64,000 bases of DNA from Nemertoderma westbladi (taxonomy: Eukaryota > Xenacoelomorpha > Nemertodermatida > Nemertodermatidae): positions 62,001 to 126,000 of the forward strand of contig JAUCBJ010006774.1 in NCBI GenBank assembly GCA_032718475.1. Direction: 5' to 3'. The notes under the pieces are model-generated. The model was not told where the DNA came from, did not search any database, and saw only the letters and a list, made by a program, of their open reading frames with translations. Of this stretch, positions 1 to 11,200 are shown piece by piece. Both the position numbers and the translations under genes were made by a program. The number at the start of each line of letters is the position of its first letter. Positions within the stretch are counted from its first letter, which is position 1.

Positions 1-420
1 GTAAGGTAGGTTATTGAATCATTATGGCGGCTTCAGCCGCAGTAAGGTAGGTTATTGAATCATCATGGCGGCTTCAGCCGCAGTAAGGTGGGTAATTGAA
101 TCATTATGGCGGCTTCAGCCGCAGTAAGGTAGGTTATTGAATCATTATGGCGGCTTCAGCCGCAGTAAGGTAGGTTATTGAATCATTATGGCGGCTTCAG
201 CCGCAGTAAGGTAGGTTATTGAATCATTATGGCGGCTTCAGCCGCAGTAAGGTAGGTTATTGAATCATTATGGCGGTTTCAGCCGCAGTAAGGTAGGTTA
301 TTGAATCATTATGGCGGCTTCAGCCGCATTAAGGTAGGTGATTGAGTCATTATGGCGGCTTCAGCCGCAGTAAGGTAGGTTATTGAATCATTATGGCGGC
401 TTCAGCCGCAGTAAGGTAGG
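1..420. repeat. 41-bp tandem repeat, about 10 copies
   Basis: Ten near-identical 41-bp units follow one another, each carrying TATGGCGGCTTCAGCCGC, which contains the short inverted pair GGCGGCT/AGCCGC. Differences are single bases, for example near 62, 90, 273 and 329. The array begins at the window edge, so it probably continues to the left. No gene is seen in it. Confidence 0.97.
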
Positions 421-973
421 CTTATATTTTACATAGTGACATTATGACGTTGTTTATGAAAATATTTGTTGGAAATCGATATGATTTTAGGAGTTATTGG
501 CGCAAAATGACCGCAAATACCAACGAGGTATTTAATTTAATTTAATTTAACTATTATGGAAAAGGAGCAGGTTACTGAAACAATAAACGAAACTTTATTT
601 TTTATGCGACCAATTGGCGCTGCAGTATACACATTCTTCACTTGCGGTCAATCTGCGCCACTATCTGCTTTTTGTTGTTTACGATTGTGCTTCCAGTCCC
701 ATGCAGTTTTCCTATATATCCTGTTTGAATTAACCCCATATTGATGAATTGTTTGTTTGTACGTTGTTTTACTACCGTATGTTGTACCGTATGTACCGAC
801 AATGTGTGTTATTGTTGGAATAATTTAGTTAAACTCGAGCCGTGTGAGCTTGAAAATCGATTCTTCTAACATTATTGTCGCTTTTTGGATCCATAGCTAT
901 GGCTAATCTCAATGTTATTTACTAAACCCAAAGTTAGTTCAACAGTCTCCAGATAGGGGGCGTTATACATAAA
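421..973. other. AT-rich spacer, no gene seen
   Basis: Unique AT-rich sequence. The longest frame (62 codons from 556) has no recognisable domain and no supporting signals, so I leave it unannotated. Confidence 0.6.
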
Positions 974-2143
974 GGGGCAGTGCACAAATGATGTCACACC
1001 TTTTTTTGACGATTTTCGACACCCCCTCCCCCCACTACTGTCACAATCTGTCACGAATTTAGTACCCCCCATCCCCCCTTGAACGTCACATCACAAAAAA
1101 TACATAGTTAGCAAGTCGTTAGACTTGATTACTGTAATGTAAGAAAAAAAAGCTACTGACTAGACTACTACTAACGATTTTGATAAGCATATAAGTATAT
1201 TACTTGCCAAGTTTAGTAAGGTTGTGTTTACTCAGTCACGCTATCCCAGCCAGTAAGCAAACATCAACTGTTACCCAGCTGATAGCTCTTCCAGGTGAAT
1301 CCTATAGAATATCTACAAGGTTACTCACTGTGCTGTGTTGTGTGGCAGGCCAGCTGATTAAATTTTAGTTAAACAGAGTACATCTATTGACTATCTGGGC
1401 TAAGTGTACTGAAATGTACTTATAATAATATAATTGTTGTATTTAATTAATATCGTGGTTACATTGAACAGTGTAAATTGTTAATCGCGGTTTACATTGA
1501 AACATCTCAACTTGTTTTATTTATTACAAAAATAAGAATGAATTTGTCTTATCACTTCTTGTGCGCGATTGTATTGAATTCATGACAACTGCCGTTATTA
1601 TTATTAATCAATTGACACCTCGACTCCTCTCTGAGACTCCGACTACTCTATCCGATAGAATAAAATAATCATTTCGCTAACTGCTCTCTATCTTCTATAA
1701 TCACAACAGCTTTTATAATTCATTAGATAATTACAACATAATAATTATAGTTTGAAGTTGTCTAGAAAATTTTTCGTACACCACCGGGACTACCCTCACA
1801 CTAATTTATTATCAGACCGAACAAAAAGCTTTTACTTTACTCGTCTCCTACGACTTGCTTCACGGGCCGCTAGCCCCGAATCTAGTTAATACAAATTGTT
1901 AAATTTGAAATTATTATGTTATTAAAACTAAATGTTAATTCCTCTTGCTAGAATTAACACTTCATCCCCTCGATTCGCGATTACTTCAATAGATTTCACT
2001 CTGGCTGTTGATGTTGTTGGTATGTATTTTATTTGTTTACCAAAGTGCTATTATGACGTCACAAGTATAGCCCCCCCCCCCCCCCCCCCATGTCACAAAT
2101 TATCACAAAATCGACCGTGACATCATTTGTACACGGACGCCCC
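974..2143. mobile_element. TIR element, non-autonomous (MITE-like)
   Basis: The left end starts with GGGGC and contains CACAAATGATGTCAC. The right end (2117-2143) is its inverted counterpart, with GTGACATCATTTGTAC followed by CGCCCC. The subterminal regions at both ends also match in style: runs of C, and repeated TGTCAC separated by short AT stretches. The 1.17-kb interior has no transposase-like frame, so the copy would need an enzyme supplied in trans. No target duplication was found, so the outer limits are approximate and the superfamily is not assigned. Confidence 0.6.
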
Positions 2144-2310
2144 GGATGTATTACACAGAAATCTCGCTAAGTTCGCTGGTAACTCAGCGTACACGGACGC
2201 CCCGGATGTATTACACAGAAATCTCGCTAAGTTCGCTGGTAACTCAGCGTACACGGACGCCCCGGATGTATTACACAGAAATCTCGCTAAGTTCGCTGGT
2301 AACTCAGCTG
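2131..2310. repeat. 60-bp tandem repeat, 3 identical copies
   Basis: Three identical 60-bp units start with ACACGGACGCCCCGGATG. The first lies partly inside the right end of the TIR element, so the repeat appears to have been seeded at that terminus. The unit is 20 codons long and stop-free in two frames, which produces short false ORFs. Confidence 0.97.
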
Positions 2311-2907
2311 GTGGTTATTGAAATCGTTTTTTTTTTTTTTTCGTTTTTTTGAAATTTTGTCTAATGAGTCAGAACTAATTGAATGGAAAGTTCCATTATG
2401 ATAACTATATAGCAGTACTAAAGCATTATATTGTTCACGTGGTGCGCGAAGTCTTGTGTGGGTGGGCGTATTAATACCTAGTAGTGTGTATTAGTTTGGT
2501 TTGGTTTAGTTCAGTTTGGTTTGGTTCAGTTATTTATTTAGTTATGAATTATTTCACATATTATTTAACATTGTATTTCTATTGTATGATAATAATGTAA
2601 CGTCACTCTACTGTAGGCCTATCTATTAATTAACTAGTTTGTACTTATGGTAGGACTATCTTATTGTCTTAGTGTATTGGAATGAATGATGGTGATTGTT
2701 TGATATATTTGGAAACAGTTGTGAGGCAATACTTTATGTGCTGGTTTCTATAGTTACTGGTTGAAAAACAGTTACAGTGTAATAATATTTTTTGAACTTT
2801 ATTATCAATTATTTTGGAAATAAGAAATAAATTAGTAATTTCATTATTTTGTTTTCCGCGATTGTTAATTGTGGCTGGGACTGTAAAGAACTAACGGTAT
2901 ACTTAAT

Positions 2908-2942
<35 letters not shown>

Positions 2943-3429
2943 AATGTCACAATTTTGTCCTTTTTTTAACGGCCTTGCGAGATGTCATGAAGTTCTCGAG
3001 ACGGAGATATTGTATCATTGTCTCATTTAGAAAAACCGACTCTAAAGGAATTTCGCCCTAAATTGTTTCACTTTTAGTATTTGTAGTGAAATAAATTTTC
3101 ATTGGCGGCCGCTAGGAGGCGTGAGACTCCCAACAGTACTTTATAAGGCCCTGTGCATTTTCACGTTTCCTTGTACATTGATTATAGTTTATTGTTATAG
3201 TTAAAATATATATATTTAATACAAAGTTAAATATATTATATTTAGGTAAAAATAACTATATAAATAATACACCATGTCCCGTAATATAGTGTCATTTTCT
3301 GATGACACGGACCCCCCCCCCCCCCCCCAAATTTTTCTACAAATCTTTATCATATTGCTTGAAATTTGAAACACAACTAGTTCAACTCACCGTGGTTGTT
3401 ACCATGAAGCCGGAATTTTCGATTTCGCG
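2311..3429. other. AT-rich spacer with long G and C tracts
   Basis: No gene is seen. A run of 34 G occupies 2908-2941 and is followed by a TGTCACAATTTTGTCC motif like those at the ends of the TIR element, so this may be a solo end of a related copy. A run of about 17 C lies at 3312-3328. The stretch 3268-3300 recurs in inverted orientation, with a few mismatches, around 12838-12870. Confidence 0.6.
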
Positions 3430-4332
3430 ATCTATAAGCGTTTTAAAAATGTGTCTTTTGTAGTAATTTATCAGTCACCACAGCATCAAAAGCTTTGGCG
3501 TAGCAGTATAGACAATCTTTTTCTTATTTACAGCGTTTGCCCAATTATAGGAACTATTTAATAATTGTGCCTCGGTACTGCGACCACTGACAAATCCATA
3601 TTGATCCTCGCTTATTAAATTATTGCTATGTATGAAATATGAAATATCCACAACTAGTATACGTTCTAATAAACGACATACAGACGCCGTCTGTGATATA
3701 GGTCTGTAGTTAGGGGCTAAAGAGGTATCACCCTTGTATTTCAATGGTAATTTACAAAGGTGTTTGTAAACCTTTTGTTCTGATATGCTATGTATATCGA
3801 ACAGTATAGTATCTGTTACCGGGGGAAATAAAGGAGTAACATTGTTACCATAAACACCAACTGATGAAAATTGCTCGTTCAGACATTCGCATTTTTCTAT
3901 ATCTGTTTCAGCTAATGACCCATCAGCTCTTTTAAGAGTTGATACTGATGGTCGACTAGAAACTCTGTTCTTCGCATATTTATAGAATGCTTTTTTACAA
4001 GACCCAGTAAGGACTTTAATTTCTTTTTGCGTATTAAAATCGCGAATGGCTTTTTCACAAATAAAACAAACACGTCTATAAGCACGCAAATCAGTTACGG
4101 AATTATTCTTTTTACGCCACATCAACTGCTTAGAAGCCTGCAATTTTCGGATATGCAAGGGGCGGTTTTTATTTTTATTTGGTATATATTTAGGCACAAA
4201 CCGTTTCATGGCCAGCTCTCCATTTGTACCAACAAACAGCTTTAAGGTAGAAGAATAATAACTGCGGTGTAACTGGTGTAATATCGCTGGAGACACTTTT
4301 TTTAAACGCATGTAGCTAAAGATTGAAAGCAA
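3430..4332 (-). pseudogene. LINE reverse-transcriptase relic
   Basis: The minus-strand frame 4332-3475 resembles a Jockey/CR1-type ORF2. It keeps the linker before the RT, the block NYRPISQTASVCRLLERIL and the later block ISEDQYGFVSGRSTEAQLLN. The segment between the linker and NYRPIS has been lost, because the thumb-proximal KLPLKY runs straight into it. At about 3490 a small deletion shifts frame just before the first catalytic aspartate; the neighbouring frame continues as YAKAFDAVVTDKLL. No YADD box, endonuclease or ORF1 remains. It is a dead fragment. Confidence 0.8.
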
Positions 4333-4995
4333 ATATAAAAATTCTGGCTCACCCAGTCAGTGGTCGGGAGGTGAAACTATCTCTGTTTCAAATTTCATGC
4401 AATCTGAATTGCGATGAAAATAATTAATTAATAATTGCGATAGTGTCACTGAATTCAATTTCAATTTCAAAGCTCGGTTTACGCCCCGGCAGGCTATATT
4501 GATAAAATTATAGGGTGATAACTGTTAAAACAAAATTTAAAACGCACGGTATATAGGTTAAGTAAAATACACAATTACAGTAAAATGGTGAGGTCTAAAA
4601 AACACACCGTAAATATATAACTGATAATGTCAGATTTAGATTATGTTGGATGAAATGACATTAATGAATATATATAATATGCTGAAGAGACAGTATTTAC
4701 AATCAATTATTTTAAATGATAGAAAGGAAGGGTGAAATTATAAAATTATATTATAATAATGATTATGATATTTATATAAGTATGTTGATTTATCGGCGGC
4801 TATTATTGGTAAAATGGTCTAACAACATCAAAGTAATTAAAATAACATACAAAATAAGAGCAACAACATACAATGACAATACAATACGGCTGGTTTTGGC
4901 ATGTAAGGGCCGAAAAACTAATAGTATCATATCAGTTAAAAATAACACGTATCATTAGGAGTATTATTGATTAAGTATTATTTATTATACTTATA
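4333..4995. other. AT-rich spacer, no gene seen
   Basis: Strongly AT-rich sequence between two LINE copies. The 80-codon frame from 4716 has the biased composition of random AT-rich DNA. Nothing is annotated. Confidence 0.6.
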
Positions 4996-5013
4996 CTTTT
5001 ATAGGTATTATTA

Positions 5014-8000
5014 TTATTGATAAAGATTATAAAAGTCCAATACCACTAAATGGCGAGCTGCATGTGAGCCAGTGGTGCAACTCAGTATGGTACCAATAAA
5101 AAAGAGTTTATACTGACTAGCAGGACTCAGTTCGGTGGCTTGAGATTTTCCATGTCGATTCCGTATGGCCTTGAAACTGTATCTAGAGACACTCAGAGAA
5201 GACAAACTTGGTAAACCGAGGTGCCATGCGGAGACACCATAACGGAAAAAAATCTGAGCACTAGACAGACCTGCAAGGTGCAGACAGATTAAATGATGAA
5301 AGAAGAAAATAACCTTTCTATTAGGACAATTTAAGATGCTGTAGGTAAATGACGCAGTTTTGAAGTATAGGAAATCTTCCAGGTTGATCATACCAAAGAG
5401 TTTACATAGAATTCCATTAGAAACATAGTTTCCTATTGCACATATAGTTCTCATTGCTTGATGAAGTTGTAGCGATATCTCTGCAATATTAGGCTTATCA
5501 AGTTCCGAGCATCCATACAGTATTGACGGGAGGCACATCACCTTCCATATTTTAACAACAACTGCCAGTGGAACACTGTTAATGCAAAGACCACGTGCCT
5601 CCATTCTGCTGACACAAGTCCAAATTTTACATTTTACAAACTGAGTCAAAGATTGCGACGTCATGGGAAAGGGCAACCCTAGATAGTTGCAATCCTTCGC
5701 AGAAACCAAAATAATGCTGTCTGTCCCATTTATGAATTCCAATGATTCCTCTCCATTGCTCGTTCTAGCACCATTCAGGTATATGAAATGAGTCTTTTTT
5801 ATGTTTAGAAGCAACTTATGTCTTTCAAAGTAATTGCAGCATAGGGCCATAAGTTTCTCTGCATCAGACTTCATGTTTGCTGCAAGAATGATATCATCAC
5901 CATAGCTCATTCCACCGAAAGATTCTGCCTTTATGTGCACACCAAGACCACTGTTATCAATCTCCTTAAAAAGACTAGACATATAGAAATTAAAAAGAAT
6001 TGGGGATAACATCCCGCCTTGTCTTACACCTCTCTCTAAGGGGAATGCTTGACATATCCGTGTTCTAGATGCCAAGAAAGCTGAAGCTGAGCAGTAATAG
6101 TTTCTTAGTGTTTCCAATAGGTTGTGTTCAGTTTTAGCATCCTCTAATTTCCTAATTAACATTGTGTAGTCGACGGTATCAAAAGCAGATGACAAGTCTA
6201 ATGATACTATATACATTGATGAACCCTTTTTTGTGAATTCATTTACTAAGTTGTTGACCAGTGCATACGTCATTTCTGTATTTGTTTTTTGTTTATAACC
6301 CATCTGCAAGTCATGAGAGTCCAATGGCAATTCAGGGAGTATAAGCATTTCCCAAAGTTTGGCGATAACAGCTACAATTGCAATTCCACGATAGCTCTTA
6401 GTTGAAAATTTATCCAGATTCCTGCCCTTATATAATGGCATTAACAGAGACATGCTCAACTTCTTAGGACATGAACAGGAGGCTCTCATAGAATTGAATA
6501 TGTATGCTAAGGCGCTGCAGAGCCCATCAGAGATTCCAAAAAATAAATGTTCTGACTTTAACCCGAAGCAATCAGCAGCTTTTTTCCTGTTTAAATTGCG
6601 GATACCACTTGCAATGCATTCTGTGGACAGGATTGATGTGTCGTTTAATGTTTTCGCTTCATGAGATGCTATATTTTCCAACGACTTACCATTTAAGGTG
6701 CTATCCTTGTATGTATCCTCATAGTGCTGCTTCAGCTTACTGAACATTTCGTCTGTCATTTCCTCCTGGGGAGCACGGTTCTTGGTAAGCTTCCAGAACT
6801 TTACATCATCATCTCTGCAGGACTCTACCAACTCAGTAATATGATTGGAGTACTCAATTCTACTTAGCTTCATAGCAACTTGATTGTATCTTCTTGTGGC
6901 AGCCCAATATCCTATGTAGGAGACATTAGATGGATCCTTTATACTGCCTTGATTGATCCAGATCTCCTTTGCCCTGTCAACGATACATTTTAGTTTACCA
7001 AGACTGGCGTTGTCAGCATAAGATTTCCATCTAGAGTTTACAGATCTTGGTTTCCTATTATCAATAAAGCTGGTTGGAATGTAAACATCGGATGTTTTCC
7101 TCAGGACAGCAATGACTTTATCCATTACAATCTCTGCATCGTGTGGATTTGTAGAATAATTGTTATAGGGCTTGATAAAGGATGATAGCTTCTCTGATAC
7201 AACCTTGCGATACTGTTCAAGCTGTTTAGTGGTTGCTTTACTGAAATATACAATTTTTCTCTTGTATGTGCGATGAGATGATGCAGTCCAATTATCGTTC
7301 TGTCGTTTGGCTGAAAGACTCAGTGTTGTTCTAACTGGAGTGTGGTCTGAGAGATTACTTGGATCCAACCCAAAGACCATGCTAGATGTTATATTTGGAG
7401 CAATATCTGGTGACAAAAGAATGTGGTCAATGTAAGAAGATCTTTGCACAATACCATTTGATCTAAAGAAAAATGTTGAAAGCAGTTCATTTGGAGCAAA
7501 ACAAAAATTGCTAACCACCAAACCATGGGGTTGTGCTACATTTTGAACAAAGATGTCACCAAAACGGGAGGTTGCAGTGTTGACGTTTCCACTGTCACTA
7601 CTCAAACGACCAAGGCTACCATTGATGTCTCCTAAAACAACTACTGGAATGTTTTGAGTTCTATCATCGATCAATGTTGCCAGTCTCGCACACTGTTGAA
7701 TGTAAGAATCCTTATCAGATGGAAGGTTGCAGTCAGCTGGCATGTAGACAGCCATAAGCGCGATATCCATAATAGTTGGGTGATTCTTTAGTTCCACAGC
7801 AATGATGCGGTCTGAGTTGGTTGTGACTGGGGTGGAGTACTGCATCAAATCATCCCGCATTAACAACATGATGCCACCCTGAGGCCGGCCACTATAAAAA
7901 GGGTCTTTCATTGCATCAGCAATTGTTGTGAGAATTTTATAACCACTAAAGGGTTTGTCCTGATTCAAATAAACCTCTGTTTCAAGAGGACCTAGCCAGG

Positions 8001-8259
8001 TCTCTTGAAGAGCAAGTATGTCAGGCTTATGTCTATCAATTAAGGTTTCGATGTACAGTCTATTACGCACAAAACCCTTGCAATTTAATGTAAAAATGAC
8101 TATGTCTTCAGACTTTTTGCACTTTGCTGTTCCATCTTTGGAAAAGCTTGATTGTGTTTTGGTAGTCCTATTAATATCTTGTATAGTGTTTGCCTTGTGG
8201 AGTGTTTGTTGCAGGAACAGTGACTTTCTAAAAACGATTTGTATTGTAGCATGGAGTTT
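5014..8259 (-). CDS. LINE ORF2: AP-like endonuclease plus reverse transcriptase
   Basis: This is the enzyme of target-primed retrotransposition: an apurinic-type endonuclease nicks DNA and the RT copies the element RNA there. Counting from the start of the open frame at 8259, endonuclease motifs are FTLNCKGF (about residue 55), LQETW (85), GDING (215), SYIDHILLS (276) and SDHTPV (303). RT motifs are SLDLSSAFDTVDY (690), GVRQGGMLSPILFNFY (746) and MSYGDDIILA (785). The catalytic box is YGDD rather than the commoner YADD. The frame is open from 8259, but I find no ATG before the endonuclease, and an internal GTG at 8070 falls after its first strand. It overlaps the ORF1 end by 32 bp, so expression probably depends on ORF1 translation. 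No RNase H or zinc knuckle was noticed. Confidence 0.92.
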   Translation of the reverse strand, partial: KLHATIQIVFRKSLFLQQTLHKANTIQDINRTTKTQSSFSKDGTAKCKKSEDIVIFTLNCKGFVRNRLYIETLIDRHKPDILALQETWLGPLETEVYLNQDKPFSGYKILTTIADAMKDPFYSGRPQGGIMLLMRDDLMQYSTPVTTNSDRIIAVELKNHPTIMDIALMAVYMPADCNLPSDKDSYIQQCARLATLIDDRTQNIPVVVLGDINGSLGRLSSDSGNVNTATSRFGDIFVQNVAQPHGLVVSNFCFAPNELLSTFFFRSNGIVQRSSYIDHILLSPDIAPNITSSMVFGLDPSNLSDHTPVRTTLSLSAKRQNDNWTASSHRTYKRKIVYFSKATTKQLEQYRKVVSEKLSSFIKPYNNYSTNPHDAEIVMDKVIAVLRKTSDVYIPTSFIDNRKPRSVNSRWKSYADNASLGKLKCIVDRAKEIWINQGSIKDPSNVSYIGYWAATRRYNQVAMKLSRIEYSNHITELVESCRDDDVKFWKLTKNRAPQEEMTDEMFSKLKQHYEDTYKDSTLNGKSLENIASHEAKTLNDTSILSTECIASGIRNLNRKKAADCFGLKSEHLFFGISDGLCSALAYIFNSMRASCSCPKKLSMSLLMPLYKGRNLDKFSTKSYRGIAIVAVIAKLWEMLILPELPLDSHDLQMGYKQKTNTEMTYALVNNLVNEFTKKGSSMYIVSLDLSSAFDTVDYTMLIRKLEDAKTEHNLLETLRNYYCSASAFLASRTRICQAFPLERGVRQGGMLSPILFNFYMSSLFKEIDNSGLGVHIKAESFGGMSYGDDIILAANMKSDAEKLMALCCNYFERHKLLLNIKKTHFIYLNGARTSNGEESLEFINGTDSIILVSAKDCNYLGLPFPMTSQSLTQFVKCKIWTCVSRMEARGLCINSVPLAVVVKIWKVMCLPSILYGCSELDKPNIAEISLQLHQAMRTICAIGNYVSNGILCKLFGMINLEDFLYFKTASFTYSILNCPNRKVIFFFHHLICLHLAGLSSAQIFFRYGVSAWHLGLPSLSSLSVSRYSFKAIRNRHGKSQATELSPASQYKLFFIGTILSCTTGSHAARHLVVLDFYNLYQ
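8228..8233 (-). other. Possible +1 frameshift site at the ORF1 stop (TTT-TAG)
   Basis: On the minus strand ORF1 ends CGT TTT TAG within a run of five T. Slipping one base forward re-pairs the Phe codon with TTT and continues as AGA AAG in the ORF2 frame, which is already open. A slow stop codon in the A site next to a re-pairable P-site codon is the layout of known +1 recoding sites such as antizyme. Termination-reinitiation is the main alternative. Confidence 0.35.
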
Positions 8260-11200
8260 CTAGAAGTACTCGTCGTTGTACAGATGAAACTTCTTTGAGG
8301 GGTGACTTGAATCCATTATTGTTATAGTTCTTTGGTAATGAATCTTTTAGTAGATGCTGATTTAAATGTATCTGGCTATTGCATGATGTAATTGCTGGAG
8401 TGCCCCTCGATTGATGCCACTGTTGATCAGGACTTAGATACTGCCCTGTGTTGTTCTTGAATTGATGATGACCCTTGAAATGTTCTTGTTGGATAACGTT
8501 TTGATTATTGGTTAGATTGGTCCTATTATTGATGTTGTGTTGGATGTTGTCCAGTGATTGTGGATGATGGCCTTGTTGCCATTGAGAAGAGTGAGAGTAA
8601 TGTTGAAAGTTGTTCAAAGGCATTCCCCTATGCACTTGATGGCTGACATAATTGTTAATGGTAGGTGGGCCATGCCAGTTGTTTTTTCTTTCCCTGTCAG
8701 GGTCATGTGCAAACCCATATCTCGTTTCATGAAGAACCTGTGGTGGAAATGATTTAGTGGAAAGTTTATAGTCCTTTTGATTCGTGTGCTTATTCGTGGA
8801 ATATCTAGGCCCCTCCCCCTTGCGATCTCCTTGTTTATACTCCCATACTTTGGTATTATTCCCTGGCCAGATTGATGCATCCAAGAAAATATTAAGATGT
8901 TCTTCTAGGATTGTTACTTTGGCACTTTTTGGTGATCCCCTGTTTCCAATTATCCACACATGGATAGGTTCAATCCCAGTTTGCCTATAACAGAAATCAA
9001 TGAGCTGGTTGCGGCTGCAGCTTCTTTCCAGACCGGATATATATATATACCGCAAGTTAATGCTAGATTTTTGAGAATGATCTTTGATTATAAGCCTTTT
9101 CGAGTCTGAATTATTGAACTCGAGAAGTTCTTTCAACATATTGTTCTGGTCTCTTAGTAGACTGGATACCTTTAACTCAATATCAAGGTCAGAGAACCTG
9201 TTTTCAGTTTTGATTTCATCAATTTTACTTGCAAAAGTACAGGTTTTGGACGATGCTGTTTTATGTGGTCTAAACCATGTATTCTCAGAGTCCAGTACAG
9301 TCGCCATAGAAGCCGGATAAGGTACTGATACTTGATGACTGAGATTGATTGGGACATTTTCATTGCATTTGCTGTCGTTCCCACCAGTTTCACTCTCTTT
9401 AAGCTCCTTTGTATCTATGGTGAGAATATCCGAGTCACTAGGAACATCTGTGGTGTGTCCAAGTCCAAGCTTCGCTAAACTTAGTTGCTTACGCTTTTTC
9501 TTACTTCTATACTTTGACAATTTAGGAGATTGATTTTTCTTTAAGATAGGTTGTGACTGCTGCCGTTCATCAATGGTGGCCTGGTCGGTTGTATTTTCCA
9601 CTCCCACTGTTGTTTCAGTATTTCTCCTCTTTACCACTTCCTCCAGATGCTTTAATTTAGTAGCAGTGAGGTCAGAGGTATGTTGAAGCAATTTGAGTTC
9701 TATTTGCATATTGACTACCTTTTCTATCAAATCAAGAATTCCGACAGTTTCCATATTTGAGATATTTACCCGCTTTCTTGTACTGGGTGTTATTGATTTT
9801 GATTCTGCCGCCAGTGAGAACTCCACAACATCCATGGCCAACTCATCAATTGAGCGTCTATGGATAGCAGAAACCTTTGCACCAATTTCAGACCCAAGGA
9901 ATTTTTTTATGCTGCATAAAAGCATTGATTGAAAATATTGCAACATATCAATTCCTAGTGATGATAGTGCTTTTGCGTAGTCACTCTTTGGATTTTGCAT
10001 AATTCTCAATCGCCTAGCTGTGGAAATGAAGTCTTCAGTGCTCCTAACATCGTGAAACTCTGCCGACAGGCTGCTGTCAAGAGGAGATTCTGGCCACTCA
10101 GTAGATAACAATGGCGCTGAGCCAATTGTAGTGCTATCCCCTGCATCAGTATAAGCTTGTACTTTGCTCTTGCTATACATAGATTTTGCGATTGAGTCTA
10201 GAGAATTACTTCGTACACGTTTTTTGGAAAGTCCCTGTTGACACATTAGACCTTTATTGACAGAGATCGGATTTAATTCACTGCCAGTTATTTTGCACAT
10301 TTCAAGACATTCTCTTAACCATTGTCGCAGTTGGGGGCTGTGATTATGGATAGGTAGAATATTGTTTAATCCCTCAGATAGTGCATGGGCATATAAACAA
10401 ATAAAAGGCCCACAATCATGAGCATTAACCTGTTTTGCAAAACTTGAGTTTGTATTGACTGTTGCTGTCCATCTCCTCTTGGATGCCTTTCTCCATTTGT
10501 TGTGTTCATCAATTTGTGACAATAGATTTGCTATTGCGAAAGTTACCTTAGTGGGCATGACTGTCTGTTTTGCCAAAGGATCTAAGATGTAAATAGTTTT
10601 GGAAGTGACATCTGCCACATGCATAATGTAATGGTTAGATCTACACTCTGGGAAGAAAATTATCTGAGGAGGAGTAGACAAGTGGCGCGATATGTACCTT
10701 CTTGCAACATATTTTACTGCACTGACTGGATCGTGATTAGGTGTTCCAAGTTTGTATGTTAGTTGACAAGGGATAGCTGTTGTTTGGTGAAAATTTCGTT
10801 CTAAAAGTCCTAGAAATCCATCCACTATGCTATCACTTACCCAGGTGTTATGATTCAATGTATTAAGTTCCTGCAGTGTTGGAATAACAATTCCTGGGCA
10901 GTCTTTGTTAAGTGCATCCAAATATGATTTAATTTCTAATGTGATGTCTCTGGTTTCTACAGCCTGGCTACTGTCTGGATAAACTTCAATTACTGAATCC
11001 CAGCTGTTTCCCAGTTTAGTGTCTTTTACTTTGGCTACTGACTCAACTGATTGTATGGACTCACGGACTATATCCACCTTATTATGACTGGCTAACTTAA
11101 GGCCTGAAGCATTGTCCATTTCACTGCTAATCCCTTTGTCATTCCTTTCTGTTTGTCTTACCTTTGCGATATACTTGCATTCTGTTTTTAGAGCCAATTT

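Noticed and set aside
1-420. Regular repeats suggestive of a CRISPR array
   Set aside because: Units are directly adjacent without unique spacers, and the genome is eukaryotic. The same holds for every other array in the window.
2908-2941. G34 run as a gap filler or vector artefact
   Set aside because: Several similar C and G runs of different lengths occur across the window, some near shared motifs, so they are more likely genomic, although exact lengths may be unreliable.
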